Assembly (NCBI GenBank): GCA_043801855.1
Contig: JAZDLQ010000036.1
Span: 1-21,393 of the forward strand
Direction: 5' to 3'
Length of the DNA stretch: 21,393 nucleotides
Source: CAYTWW01 sp043801855
GTDB taxonomy: Archaea > Nanobdellota > Nanobdellia > Woesearchaeales > GW2011-AR15
This document shows, piece after piece, positions 7,318-15,261 of this stretch; within the stretch, counting starts at the first letter, position 1, and each line of letters opens with the position of its first letter. The translations under genes and the position numbers were made by a program. The notes under the pieces are model-generated. The model ran no database searches and had not been told where the DNA came from. It saw only the letters and a program-made list of their open reading frames with translations.

Positions 7318-8103
7318 TCAATACAGCCATTTTTTCTTCATCTCATCTAATTTGCCTGTTCTCTTTATTTCCCTTAGAATTTTATCTATTTCTCCCATCA
7401 ATGCGTCATTGCCAAGTTTTGTGGCTATTCCATAATACTCTTGTGTGAATAATCCTCCGTAAAGCTTTAGTGTGGGGTCATTTTTCACTGCAATCAGGCC
7501 AGCAGAATTATCAACCAGAATTGCATCAATCTTTCCGGTTTTTAAGTCGGGAATTGCCTGAGTCCACACACCATATCCTTCTATGGATGAAGAAACAAGG
7601 TATTGCTGAGCTGTTTTTTCTCCTGTTGTTTCCTTTTGAACACCAATTTTTTTGCCTTTCAGGTCTTCCAGCCTTTTAACCTCTTCTTTATCCGCAAGCA
7701 TCATTATTGCCTGCTCTGCATTAAAATATGGCGCACTAAAAAGCATTTCTTCTCTCCTTTGCTGTGTTATTGTTATTGTGTCAATGATAACATCAAATTT
7801 TCCTGACTTTACATCATCGAATAAGCTTTCCCAGGGTGCATCCAAAATTTCCACAGAGACACCCATCTCTGAGGCGATATTATTTATTAAATCAATGTCT
7901 AAGCCAACCATTTTTCCTGATTCATCGTAATACTCCATCGGCGCATAAGGCAAATTAGTTCCTACAAGAAGCTTTCCCCTCTCCTTAACATTTAAAAGAG
8001 AGCGATCTTGTGCTTTATTGTCTGCTTTCTCTGATGTTTCTTTAGCACATCCTGCTAAGAACAGCATTAAAATAAAAAAACAAAAAAAATATTTTTTTTT
8101 CAT
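7318..8103 (-). CDS. Amino-acid-binding lipoprotein, SBP family 3
   Basis: A 261-residue family 3 binding protein with lipobox LAGC (Cys19) and the signature GLDIDLINNI near 67. The Arg is at about 116 in ITITQQRR and the Asp at about 198 in LVDN. The pocket-entry segment is NLPYAPMEYY. It is the most diverged of the left-hand set around the ligand-contact loops, and its tail begins FTQEYYGIATKLGNDALM like the others. GGTGA precedes the ATG. It is the first binding-protein gene of the left transcription unit, 19 bases behind the 64-aa gene. Confidence 0.9.
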   Translation of the reverse strand: MKKKYFFCFFILMLFLAGCAKETSEKADNKAQDRSLLNVKERGKLLVGTNLPYAPMEYYDESGKMVGLDIDLINNIASEMGVSVEILDAPWESLFDDVKSGKFDVIIDTITITQQRREEMLFSAPYFNAEQAIMMLADKEEVKRLEDLKGKKIGVQKETTGEKTAQQYLVSSSIEGYGVWTQAIPDLKTGKIDAILVDNSAGLIAVKNDPTLKLYGGLFTQEYYGIATKLGNDALMGEIDKILREIKRTGKLDEMKKKWLY

Positions 8104-8122
8104 TTTTCACCTCATCATTTAA

Positions 8123-8317
8123 TTAAGTAAAAGTTGGTGCAGGCTTCCCAATAATTTCAGTTACTGATTGCTTAAACAATTCAATATTTTTAGCACTATC
8201 TGGTTCTATTGCTGCGTTTGGGGAAGGTATTTTTGTTTTCTGCGCCAGCAATATTTTTCCTTCTAGGCCTTTCAAATCAGCTACATATTTATAGTATTTT
8301 AGAAGAATTTCACCCAT
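8123..8317 (-). CDS. 64-aa protein of unknown function linked to the XylR_N/V4R gene
   Basis: A 64-residue protein without TM segment or cysteine. The first half is probably helical (MGEILLKYYKYVADLKGLEG), the second is mixed and ends GKPAPTFT. Its ATG lies two bases after the stop of the XylR_N/V4R gene, with a GAGGCG ribosome site inside the end of that gene, so the two are tightly coupled. I do not recognise the family. A small partner or adaptor of the aromatic sensor is a reasonable guess from position only. Confidence 0.65.
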   Translation of the reverse strand: MGEILLKYYKYVADLKGLEGKILLAQKTKIPSPNAAIEPDSAKNIELFKQSVTEIIGKPAPTFT

Positions 8318-8319
8318 AT

Positions 8320-8928
8320 TTATCGCCTCTTCATAACTTCTTTAATTGCATTTAGGTAGGACTTACCAGCATTACCCCATACAGCAGGCGGCTGGATTTT
8401 CCATTCGCAGTGGTCATCTCCCTTACCCATACATACTGGCTCAATACAGATAAGTGTTGAGCCAAAAAATGCAGTGCTCCAACCTGAAGCATATCCCATT
8501 AATGACCAGCAGATAGGTTCTTTTGAAGGTTTATTGTAGCATAAGTGTTGTTGAGCTTCATAAGAGTTGGTCCAGACGCCTGTAAAGTAAAATTCACCTG
8601 TTTTTCTATCAAATTTGATCTCTTTTGGTGTTGCTTGAACTAAACCCTCCCATGTATGAATTGTTGGGCCAGAAGCAAGAAGATCCATTTCGCTATCAAA
8701 TTTATAGTTAAGCTTCATCTGCATAAAATCAGAATAGCCATGCTGGAATCCAAATTTAAAAAATAAATTTTTTGCTTTATCAAAACCCATTTCCTTGAGA
8801 ATTTTTTGCCTTAATAATCCCAATGAATCTGCACTAAGAATTACAAGCCTAGTATCCTTAAAACTTGTTATTCCTGTTTTAATATTGAATTTTAAGTCTT
8901 TTTCCATATTGAAATCTGTTGCTTTCAT
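8320..8928 (-). CDS. Stand-alone XylR_N/V4R aromatic-sensor protein
   Basis: A 202-residue protein matching the sensory half of phenol- and toluene-responsive regulators (XylR, DmpR, MopR): XylR_N at about 10-135, then V4R at about 136-180. All six key MopR residues (numbers from memory) are found at a constant offset of 15: His91 and Trp119 (phenol contacts H106, W134) and Cys140, Glu163, Cys166, Cys174 (zinc site C155, E178, C181, C189). The sigma54-interacting AAA+ domain and DNA-binding domain of those bacterial regulators are absent, which fits an archaeon. The protein must therefore signal through a partner. No signal peptide is present, so it is cytosolic. GGTGA lies seven bases before the ATG, and it is the first gene of the left transcription unit. 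Confidence 0.88.
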   Translation of the reverse strand: MKATDFNMEKDLKFNIKTGITSFKDTRLVILSADSLGLLRQKILKEMGFDKAKNLFFKFGFQHGYSDFMQMKLNYKFDSEMDLLASGPTIHTWEGLVQATPKEIKFDRKTGEFYFTGVWTNSYEAQQHLCYNKPSKEPICWSLMGYASGWSTAFFGSTLICIEPVCMGKGDDHCEWKIQPPAVWGNAGKSYLNAIKEVMKRR

Positions 8929-9055
8929 ATATTAATCACCTTTTTCAAATCATATATTTTTTTTATTTTTTTGTCAAAATAAGGGATGATTTTATCTTAG
9001 AATAAAACCATTAAAATAATTTAATCTTATCAATTAATTCATCACCTCTTTTATT
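8929..9055 (-). promoter_or_regulatory. Probable promoter region of the left sensory operon
   Basis: A very AT-rich 127-base gap between two minus-strand genes. A TATA-like stretch lies at 8951-8958 and another at about 8961-8970, read on the minus strand, so the exact start of transcription is unclear. AGGGATGATTTT at 8982-8993 recurs in opposite orientation in the promoter region of the other operon (14798-14809). Read-through from the upstream genes is also possible. Confidence 0.45.
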
Positions 9056-9862
9056 TTAATTTAGCCATTTTTTCTTTATCTCATCAAGCTTACCAGTCCG
9101 TTTCATATCCCTTAATATTCTATTTACTTCCTCCATTAAAGCATCATTGCCGAGTTTTGTTGCTATTCCGTAATACTCTTCAGTGAATTGCTTATCAATA
9201 ACCCTTAATTCAGGATTATTTTTTACTATTGATACAGCTCCTACATAATCTATGACTATTGCATCTAATTTGCCTTTTTTAAGATCTTCTATTGCATTCT
9301 GGTCAAACGATTCATAAGAGACTATGTATAATGCATCGACATACTGCTTTGCAAATTTCTCGCATGTTGTGTCTTTTTGCACCCCAACTTTTTTATTTTT
9401 TATTTCTACGGGTGTATTGATGTCTACTGTCTCTTTTCTTGTTATTATAGTCTGGCCAGCATTAATATAAGGAACGCTAAATAAAACCTTCTCTGACCTT
9501 TCAGGAGTTATTGTCATTGCGCATATAATCACATCAATATCATCTTTGCTTAATGAATTAATCAATTCAGGGAAGGCAATTTCTTTAAATTCTACTTCAA
9601 CTCCAAGATTTGATGCTATCTCCTTTGCCAAGTCAGAGTCATAGCCACTTATTTCACCATTAGTATCCTTAAAAACCATAGGCTCCAATGCAGGAAAGGT
9701 GCCAACAATAAGTTTTCCCCTGGATTTAATATCAGCTAATGAATTATCTGTAAGAGTATTTTCTGATTCTTTTTTTACTCCTGGTGCGCATGCACTAAGC
9801 AGAACTGACAAAACACCTATGCAAAAAAATACATTTACCAAGTTTTGATTTGTCATTCTCAT
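9056..9862 (-). CDS. Amino-acid-binding lipoprotein, SBP family 3
   Basis: About 268 residues from ATG 9862. A GTG at 9868 overlaps the previous stop by four bases, and an ATG at 9856 is also possible. The lipobox is LSAC, with the Cys near residue 25. The signature GYDSDLAKEI lies near 75. The binding Arg is in MTITPERS and the binding Asp in VIDY. It shares TTCEK with the paralogue at 6512. The tail FTEEYYGIATKLGNDALM carries one change from the common form. It is the last gene of the right transcription unit and the most distinct paralogue at its N-terminus, where DNSLADIKSRGKL replaces DRSLLNVKERGKL. Confidence 0.9.
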   Translation of the reverse strand: MRMTNQNLVNVFFCIGVLSVLLSACAPGVKKESENTLTDNSLADIKSRGKLIVGTFPALEPMVFKDTNGEISGYDSDLAKEIASNLGVEVEFKEIAFPELINSLSKDDIDVIICAMTITPERSEKVLFSVPYINAGQTIITRKETVDINTPVEIKNKKVGVQKDTTCEKFAKQYVDALYIVSYESFDQNAIEDLKKGKLDAIVIDYVGAVSIVKNNPELRVIDKQFTEEYYGIATKLGNDALMEEVNRILRDMKRTGKLDEIKKKWLN

Positions 9863-9864
9863 TT

Positions 9865-10656
9865 TCACTTAAGCCACCTATCCTTAATCTCTTTCATTTT
9901 GCCTGTTCTTTTCATCTCTCTTAAAACCCTGTTTATTTCATTCATCAGTGCATCATTGCCAAGCTTTGTTGCAATCCCATAATACTCCTGGGTAAAAGGC
10001 TCGCCGACAATCTTCAATTCAGGATTATTTTTTTCATCACTCATTGAGAGCATATAATCTAGAACCCTTGCGTCAATGACTCCTTTTTTTAGAGCTTCAA
10101 TTGTAGGGTCATTATTTTCAAATCTTATTACCGAAGAATTATCCACATATTTCAATACGATTTGTTCACCTGTCGTTCCTCCGCCAACACCAACTTTCTT
10201 TCCTTTAAGATCTTCAGGGATTTTTATATCTTCATTATCTTTTCTTACTGTTATAACCTGTCCAGCATCAAAATAAGGGACGCTAAACAGCATTTCTTTT
10301 GATCTCTCTGATGTTATTGTAATTGTGGTGATAATAAAATCAACATCTCCCGACTTTGCAGCTTCAAAGAAATCTTCCCACAAATAGGTTTTCAGCTCAA
10401 AAGGAACATTGATGCCAGATGCAATTTCTTTAATAATCTCAATCTCAAACCCATAATACTCACCTGTACTTTCATTTTTATAGATTGAAGGTTCAGAAGG
10501 CGGGCTTATGCCGACAACGAGCTTTCCTCTCTCCTTAACATTCAATAGAGACCTATCTGCTGTTTGTTGTTCCTCTGTTTGAACAGTGCTTTTGCTGCAT
10601 CCGAAAATAAGCAGTAAAAAAAATAAAAAAACAATTAATTGGAATTTTTTTTTCAT
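9865..10656 (-). CDS. Amino-acid-binding lipoprotein, SBP family 3
   Basis: A 263-residue family 3 binding protein with lipobox IFGC (Cys20). The signature GFEIEIIKEI lies near 69. The binding Arg is in ITITSERS (R118) and the binding Asp in VLDY (D200). The pocket-entry segment SPPSEPSIY is unlike the siblings. Its ATG overlaps the stop of the dCache-HAMP receptor gene by four bases (ATGA), so the two are translationally coupled. This is the tightest link in the island between a binding lipoprotein and a membrane sensor, and it supports a shared function. Confidence 0.9.
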   Translation of the reverse strand: MKKKFQLIVFLFFLLLIFGCSKSTVQTEEQQTADRSLLNVKERGKLVVGISPPSEPSIYKNESTGEYYGFEIEIIKEIASGINVPFELKTYLWEDFFEAAKSGDVDFIITTITITSERSKEMLFSVPYFDAGQVITVRKDNEDIKIPEDLKGKKVGVGGGTTGEQIVLKYVDNSSVIRFENNDPTIEALKKGVIDARVLDYMLSMSDEKNNPELKIVGEPFTQEYYGIATKLGNDALMNEINRVLREMKRTGKMKEIKDRWLK

Positions 10657-12041
10657 TTTTTTCTAGCTTCTTTGTGTTCTTCTTTTTTCAGGAATTTAAT
10701 TGCTCCTACGAGTAAAGCCATTGTATTGCTTAAATCCTGGATCTCGTCATTTGATTTTATTTCAGGCATTTGTGAATCAATTTTTCCGTCAGCAATTAAT
10801 TTTCCTGTATCTGTGAGTTTCTTTATTGGATCGACTATAATATTTGCAAACAGTAATCCCAGCGATAAGGCTATAAACAGAATAAACACACCTACAGGCA
10901 GTATTTGCCGAAAGATTAAATCCTGGGTGGATTTTTCCGTCTGACGGTCAAGCGTGGATACTGCCTTAAGCATGACTTCTTCTTCAACAATCATTCCAAG
11001 GCTGAATCCTGTCTTTTCAAGCGGCGCATAGGCTATATACAGTTTTTTGTTATTAATTTGAATAGTATCAAATCCCTTTTTTCCGCTTTTCATATTATTT
11101 AAAGCTGCTGAAAAGACGTTGCTTACCTTGTTTAAGTCTGCACGAGACTCTTCAGGGTTTTTGGGCCTGCCAAAAAAATCTATATATGCTTTTTCAGGCA
11201 ATGCTATTGAAAAACCCTCTCTGTCCATAAGGAAAGAATATGACCTTTCAAGTGGAGAATATTCCTCGATAGTTTTAATTATGTTGTTTAAAGTGATATC
11301 AATTCCTAATACTCCTGAAAAGCCTTTTTGGTTTAAATAAATTGGCGCAACCGACGATATCATCAGCCCCTGTCCCGCAGGATCATCATAGGGAGGTGTC
11401 CAGACTGTTTTTTTATCAGGGTTCTCCTTTGGCGCTGCAACTGTAAAAAAAGGCTCATTTGTTGAAACTTGGTCGGCTGGCGCAATATTTCCCAAGCCTA
11501 TGTTCGGATAATACCTCGAAACATCTTTTATTCCAATATACCATATAGCTGCTGTATTAGGGTTGTTTTCAAGAATTTGGGGAAAATTGAAATCCAGGTA
11601 TGCTGACATTTCCGCTTCTTCCCTGACTTCCTTATCATTGATATCAACATGATTTGGGATAAAAACAGAAGATATATCATCCATTCCGTTCAAATGCTGC
11701 CCCTTTTCTCCAAGAATAATATGCTCATCAAACTGCCAGAATTTGTCTTTTGCAAAGGATTTCGGGCTGTCAAATACTTTTTCAGTGTATGATGCAAGAT
11801 TGCCTGTGCTTATCCTTACATTCTCAAAAAGAATATCATTTTTTTCAGCTGTTGCCTCAGTAAGCTGGACTAAAAATGTTTCAGCCTGGCCTTTAAGTGT
11901 TACACTGCTTGTTTGTTTTGCATTTGTTCCTGCATTAATTATTGTAACTATGCCCATATAGCCGACAACTATTATTGACATTGTTATCAGCCCAAACAAG
12001 AGAGCCAACATTTTTAGTTTTATGCTAATTTTTATTCCCAT
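10653..12041 (-). CDS. dCache-HAMP membrane receptor without an output domain
   Basis: A 462-residue protein. TM1 is at about 10-32, followed by a double-Cache sensor of about 340 residues with YYPNIGLGNIAP and WTPPYDDPAGQGLM. TM2 is near 385-408, followed by HAMP to about 445, after which the protein stops in a short basic tail (HKEARKK). The sensor is clearly related to that of the histidine kinase at 12497-14680 along its whole length, but there is no HisKA, HATPase, methyl-accepting or cyclase domain. The amino-acid-specific dCache_1AA arginine pattern is not evident. It may form mixed dimers with the full kinase, act as a decoy or co-receptor, or be a truncated kinase. A GGTGA site precedes ATG 12041, and the gene overlaps the following binding-lipoprotein gene. 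Confidence 0.88.
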   Translation of the reverse strand: MGIKISIKLKMLALLFGLITMSIIVVGYMGIVTIINAGTNAKQTSSVTLKGQAETFLVQLTEATAEKNDILFENVRISTGNLASYTEKVFDSPKSFAKDKFWQFDEHIILGEKGQHLNGMDDISSVFIPNHVDINDKEVREEAEMSAYLDFNFPQILENNPNTAAIWYIGIKDVSRYYPNIGLGNIAPADQVSTNEPFFTVAAPKENPDKKTVWTPPYDDPAGQGLMISSVAPIYLNQKGFSGVLGIDITLNNIIKTIEEYSPLERSYSFLMDREGFSIALPEKAYIDFFGRPKNPEESRADLNKVSNVFSAALNNMKSGKKGFDTIQINNKKLYIAYAPLEKTGFSLGMIVEEEVMLKAVSTLDRQTEKSTQDLIFRQILPVGVFILFIALSLGLLFANIIVDPIKKLTDTGKLIADGKIDSQMPEIKSNDEIQDLSNTMALLVGAIKFLKKEEHKEARKK

Positions 12042-12111
12042 TTATTTTCACCTTTATAGATAATTTTTTTCATTTTTTTAAATTTTTTTTATAATATTTT
12101 ATTTCAACTTT

Positions 12112-12483
12112 TTATTTTTTAAGATAGCCATTTATTTGCTTAATAAGCTCCTCGTTATCAAACGGCTTAAAGATAAATCCAAGAATATTATATTTCTTCA
12201 ATAAATTATTATCCATATCACTAGAAGCTGTGAAAAACACAATTTTCAGCTTGTCAAATTTCTTGCTTTTTCGCAGCTCTGCACAGAAATTAGGTCCGCT
12301 TATCTCTGGCATTCTCATATCCAGGACAAGAAGGTCAGGCATACTTTTATTCTTCAATGCTTCAAGGGCTTCCTTTGCCCTGGTAAATGTAATTGGCTCA
12401 AAGCCGCCGTTCATCTCCAGGATTGCTTTTGTAAGCTCAATAGTGTCAGGCTCATCATCAACTACCATAATTGTTTTTGTCAT
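12112..12483 (-). CDS. Single-domain response regulator (CheY-like receiver)
   Basis: A 123-residue stand-alone receiver. The acidic pair is at D9-D10 in VVDDEP, the phospho-acceptor is D55 in LLVLDMRMPE, the switch residue is T85 in FFTAS and the conserved lysine is K106 in FKP. No DNA-binding or enzymatic output domain follows, so it works by protein contact, as CheY or Spo0F do. A strong ribosome site GGAGG lies before the ATG, 13 bases behind the histidine kinase gene, its obvious partner. It is the only intact regulator in the window and may serve both kinases. Confidence 0.93.
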   Translation of the reverse strand: MTKTIMVVDDEPDTIELTKAILEMNGGFEPITFTRAKEALEALKNKSMPDLLVLDMRMPEISGPNFCAELRKSKKFDKLKIVFFTASSDMDNNLLKKYNILGFIFKPFDNEELIKQINGYLKK

Positions 12484-12496
12484 TTTTAATCCTCCT

Positions 12497-14680
12497 TTAT
12501 TTTGCTATAGGCATTGTAAAGAAAAAAGTGCTTCCCTTGCCTTCTTCTGAAGTAAACCAGATTTTGCCTCCCATGTTCTCGACAAGGCCTTTGCATATTG
12601 ATAAGCCAAGACCTGACCCGCCAGCTTTTCGTGTCATGGATGAGTCAACCTGGTAGAACCTTGAGAAGATTAGTTTCTTGTTCTTATCAGGAATACCATA
12701 GCCTGTATCCTTCACTTCAAACTGCACGAGCTTTCCTTTTTTGTATACTTTGAGCGAGATTGTGCCTTTTTCTGTGAACTTGATGCTGTTGGAAATGAGG
12801 TTCCTTATCACTTGCATAATCCTTTCAGAATCTGCCTTGATTTTAGGCAAGCTTTTTTCAATGGAAAATTCACCTGTCAAGCCTTTCTCCTTGATAACAA
12901 TGGACATATTCTCTTTAGCATCATTAAAGAGCTTGTTCACATCAACATCTTCAATGTTAAGCTTCAGCTTGCCTAAATTTAATCTTGATGAGTCCACAAG
13001 GTCTATAATAAGGTTATAGAGCCTCTGCGTGTTTTCATCAATAAGGCTAAGGTAATGCTTGCTTTTTTCCGTGTCCTTCAATACCTTGCCATTCTTCATG
13101 AGCTGGGCAAATCCACGTATGCTTGTTAATGGGGTTTTTAACTCGTGCGCTGCAACTGAGATGAATTCATCTTTTTGATAGTCAAGAATCTTCAGCTTTT
13201 GATTTGCTTCTTCAAGTTCCCTGTTAAATGTTATTAATTGTTTATCTTTTTGTTCCAGTTCTTGTGTTCTATCATGTACTTTTTTCTCAAGAGTTTTGCT
13301 GTAATCTTCCAATTCGTCTTTAGATTTTTTTAAATCTTGAGTCATCTGGTTAAAAGAAGTGGCAAGCTGTCCAATCTCATTATTAGAAGCGATATTTAAC
13401 TTTATATCATAATTGCCTTTGGATATTTCTTTGGTTGTTTCAGTTAATACTTTTATTGGTCTGGTCAGGTGGCTAATGAAAACAAAGCTAATAATACAGG
13501 TAGCAATAAGAATTAATAAGCCAATAGGTAAAATACGAAAGTAAATCAAATCTTGTGTGGATTTATCTATTTCTGTTTCCATACTTTTAACAGCTTTAAG
13601 CAAAACTTTTTCTTCTACGACTAAACCAAAGCTAAATCCTGTTTCTTTTAACGGAGCATTAGCAACATATATTTGCTTATTATCGATTTTTATACTATTA
13701 AAATCAGTTATGCCATTCTTCATTTTATGCAATACAGAAGCGAAGTTATTAGTCAAATTGTTAAGATCTACTCTACTTTCTTCTTGTTCTCGATCTCTAC
13801 CTAGTATTTCTTTCCATGCCTGTTCTGGCAGAGCAATTGAATATCCCTCTTTATCAACAAGGAAAGAATAAGATTGTTCAACGGGTGCATATTTTTCGAT
13901 ATTTTTAATGATAGTGTTTAAAGTAATATCTACTCCTATAACTCCAGAAAATCCTTCTTTGGTATAAATTGGAGCGACAGCAGATACCATAAGACCTTGT
14001 CCTGCAGGATCATCGTAGACTGGGGTCCAAACAACTTTCCGTTCTGGGTTGTTTTCTGGATTGGCTATTGCAACAAAGATGGTCTCAAGGGTTTTCTCAT
14101 CAGGCGGCGATATGTTCCCAAGGCCGATATTTGGGTAGTATATTGAATAACTTTGATCTGATTTGTTCCCAAGACCTACCATCCAAATGGCAACTTCGTT
14201 TGGGTTTTTTTCAAGAATTTTTGGAAATATAAAATTTAGATATGCGATTAATTCAACTCTTTTCTTCAGCTCGTCGTCAACAGCAACGTGATTTGGAATA
14301 AAGACTGAAGATAAGTCATCCATCCTATTCATAAGCTGCCCATTTTCCCCCTTAATAATATTGTCATCAAACTTCCAATAAGCTTCTCTTGCAAATGCCT
14401 CAGGATTATCGAATATATTTGTAGCAAACGCTGCAACATTACTTGCATCTTTGCGTGCATTTTCAAAGAGCATATCATTTTTTTCAGCTGATGATAGTGA
14501 TAGTTGAACTATAAATTCCCTTGCTTGTTCTTGAAGAACATATTTTGCACTTTGTTTAGCACTTTCTTCAGCTGTAATAATTGAATATACACTAAAATAA
14601 GCAATAAAACCTAATGACAGTGTGATTATGATTAGCAGAAAAAAAAGTATATCTAATTTAAGACTATTCTTGATTATCAA
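12497..14680 (-). CDS. dCache-HAMP histidine kinase
   Basis: 727 residues. TM1 is at about 10-35 and the double-Cache sensor at about 40-375 (YYPNIGLGN, WTPVYDDPAGQGL, YSFLVDKEGYSIALPE). TM2 is at 383-405, HAMP at about 405-460 and a coiled coil to 500. HisKA carries the H-box SVAAHELKTPLTSI (His512). HATPase_c has an N-box with N631, G1 DTGYGIP at 658 and G2 GSGLGLS at 688. All catalytic motifs are intact. The start is TTG 14680: GAGGG lies about seven bases upstream, no ATG occurs before TM1, and the N-terminus aligns with the start of the dCache receptor at 12041. It heads the right transcription unit with its own regulator. The likely role is sensing an extracellular ligand directly, or through a docked binding lipoprotein. 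Confidence 0.95.
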   Translation of the reverse strand: MIIKNSLKLDILFFLLIIITLSLGFIAYFSVYSIITAEESAKQSAKYVLQEQAREFIVQLSLSSAEKNDMLFENARKDASNVAAFATNIFDNPEAFAREAYWKFDDNIIKGENGQLMNRMDDLSSVFIPNHVAVDDELKKRVELIAYLNFIFPKILEKNPNEVAIWMVGLGNKSDQSYSIYYPNIGLGNISPPDEKTLETIFVAIANPENNPERKVVWTPVYDDPAGQGLMVSAVAPIYTKEGFSGVIGVDITLNTIIKNIEKYAPVEQSYSFLVDKEGYSIALPEQAWKEILGRDREQEESRVDLNNLTNNFASVLHKMKNGITDFNSIKIDNKQIYVANAPLKETGFSFGLVVEEKVLLKAVKSMETEIDKSTQDLIYFRILPIGLLILIATCIISFVFISHLTRPIKVLTETTKEISKGNYDIKLNIASNNEIGQLATSFNQMTQDLKKSKDELEDYSKTLEKKVHDRTQELEQKDKQLITFNRELEEANQKLKILDYQKDEFISVAAHELKTPLTSIRGFAQLMKNGKVLKDTEKSKHYLSLIDENTQRLYNLIIDLVDSSRLNLGKLKLNIEDVDVNKLFNDAKENMSIVIKEKGLTGEFSIEKSLPKIKADSERIMQVIRNLISNSIKFTEKGTISLKVYKKGKLVQFEVKDTGYGIPDKNKKLIFSRFYQVDSSMTRKAGGSGLGLSICKGLVENMGGKIWFTSEEGKGSTFFFTMPIAK

Positions 14681-14734
14681 AATTATCCCTCTTTTTTTTT
14701 ACTGTATTGTATTATTTACATATTATATGTTAGG

Positions 14735-14749
14735 ATATATATATATTTA
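14735..14749 (-). promoter_or_regulatory. TATA box of the right sensory operon
   Basis: Read on the minus strand this is AAATATATATATATC, the best TATA-like run upstream of the kinase gene. It predicts a transcript start near 14712 and a leader of about 30 bases holding the ribosome site. A 13-base near-palindrome, ACATATTATATGT, lies between the box and the gene at about 14716-14728. A perfect dyad, ACTTAT-AA-ATAAGT, lies further upstream at 14823-14836. Both are possible operators, unproven. Confidence 0.45.
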
Positions 14750-14891
14750 ACGACACGAGTATAGGATATTGAAAATATTGGATAATGCATATACCCAAAA
14801 ATCATCCCTAACAAAAACATTTACTTATAAATAAGTTGTAATCATAATAGTCTCGAAGGTATTAAATATTTTTTTATCCCTTATTAGCATC

Positions 14892-15153
14892 CTAACTTGC
14901 CTCTTTTCTGGCAGAATCTAGTCGGGTTGCCAATTCCACATGTTTTGGATGTTAGAAATGAGGTGATTGTTGTCGAAAAGAATATCGAATTTAGAGTCTA
15001 AATGTATCCTGCTTTTATTTCACGCTTGTAGTCCAGTTGTGGACACAATTCTCAGAAATAACGATTTCAACTAAAAATCGACATGCAGATGCCTGTGAAT
15101 ATACCTATGAGTATACCTAAAAACAAAGCAAAAAATGATTCAGCAAACAATCG
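14892..15153. repeat. Direct repeat element, right copy
   Basis: The partner of 1028-1288, in the same orientation, about 13.9 kb away. The hairpin-capable block is at 14910-14931, the GTCC...GGAC block at 15024-15048 and the identical 21-base block begins at 15097. The tiny hydrophobic frame seen in the left copy is shifted by one base here and interrupted by a stop after 29 codons. The rest of the 580-base gap between the kinase gene and dnaJ holds the two promoters and nothing else that I can see. Confidence 0.7.
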
Positions 15154-15220
15154 CATTCACACTCTTTTAATTTTATTTTAGAAAAATAACATATGTTATA
15201 AAAACTGCTAAAGGGAAAAC

Positions 15221-15230
15221 TTTTATAAAT
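15221..15230 (+). promoter_or_regulatory. TATA box of dnaJ
   Basis: TTTTATAAAT, preceded by a purine-rich stretch (GGGAAAAC) that could serve as the BRE. It lies about 36 bases before the ATG, which predicts a leader of about ten bases. Confidence 0.6.
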
Positions 15231-15261
15231 CTGCTAATTTCGATGATTTAGTTTAGGGAAT

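Noticed and set aside
8929..9055. A CRISPR array or riboswitch in the intergenic gaps of the island.
   Set aside because: No regularly spaced repeats and no conserved aptamer core are visible; the gaps are AT-rich promoter-like DNA.
12230..12550. Several plus-strand open frames opposite the sensory genes.
   Set aside because: They mirror strongly conserved minus-strand domains and carry no ribosome site or recognisable motif.
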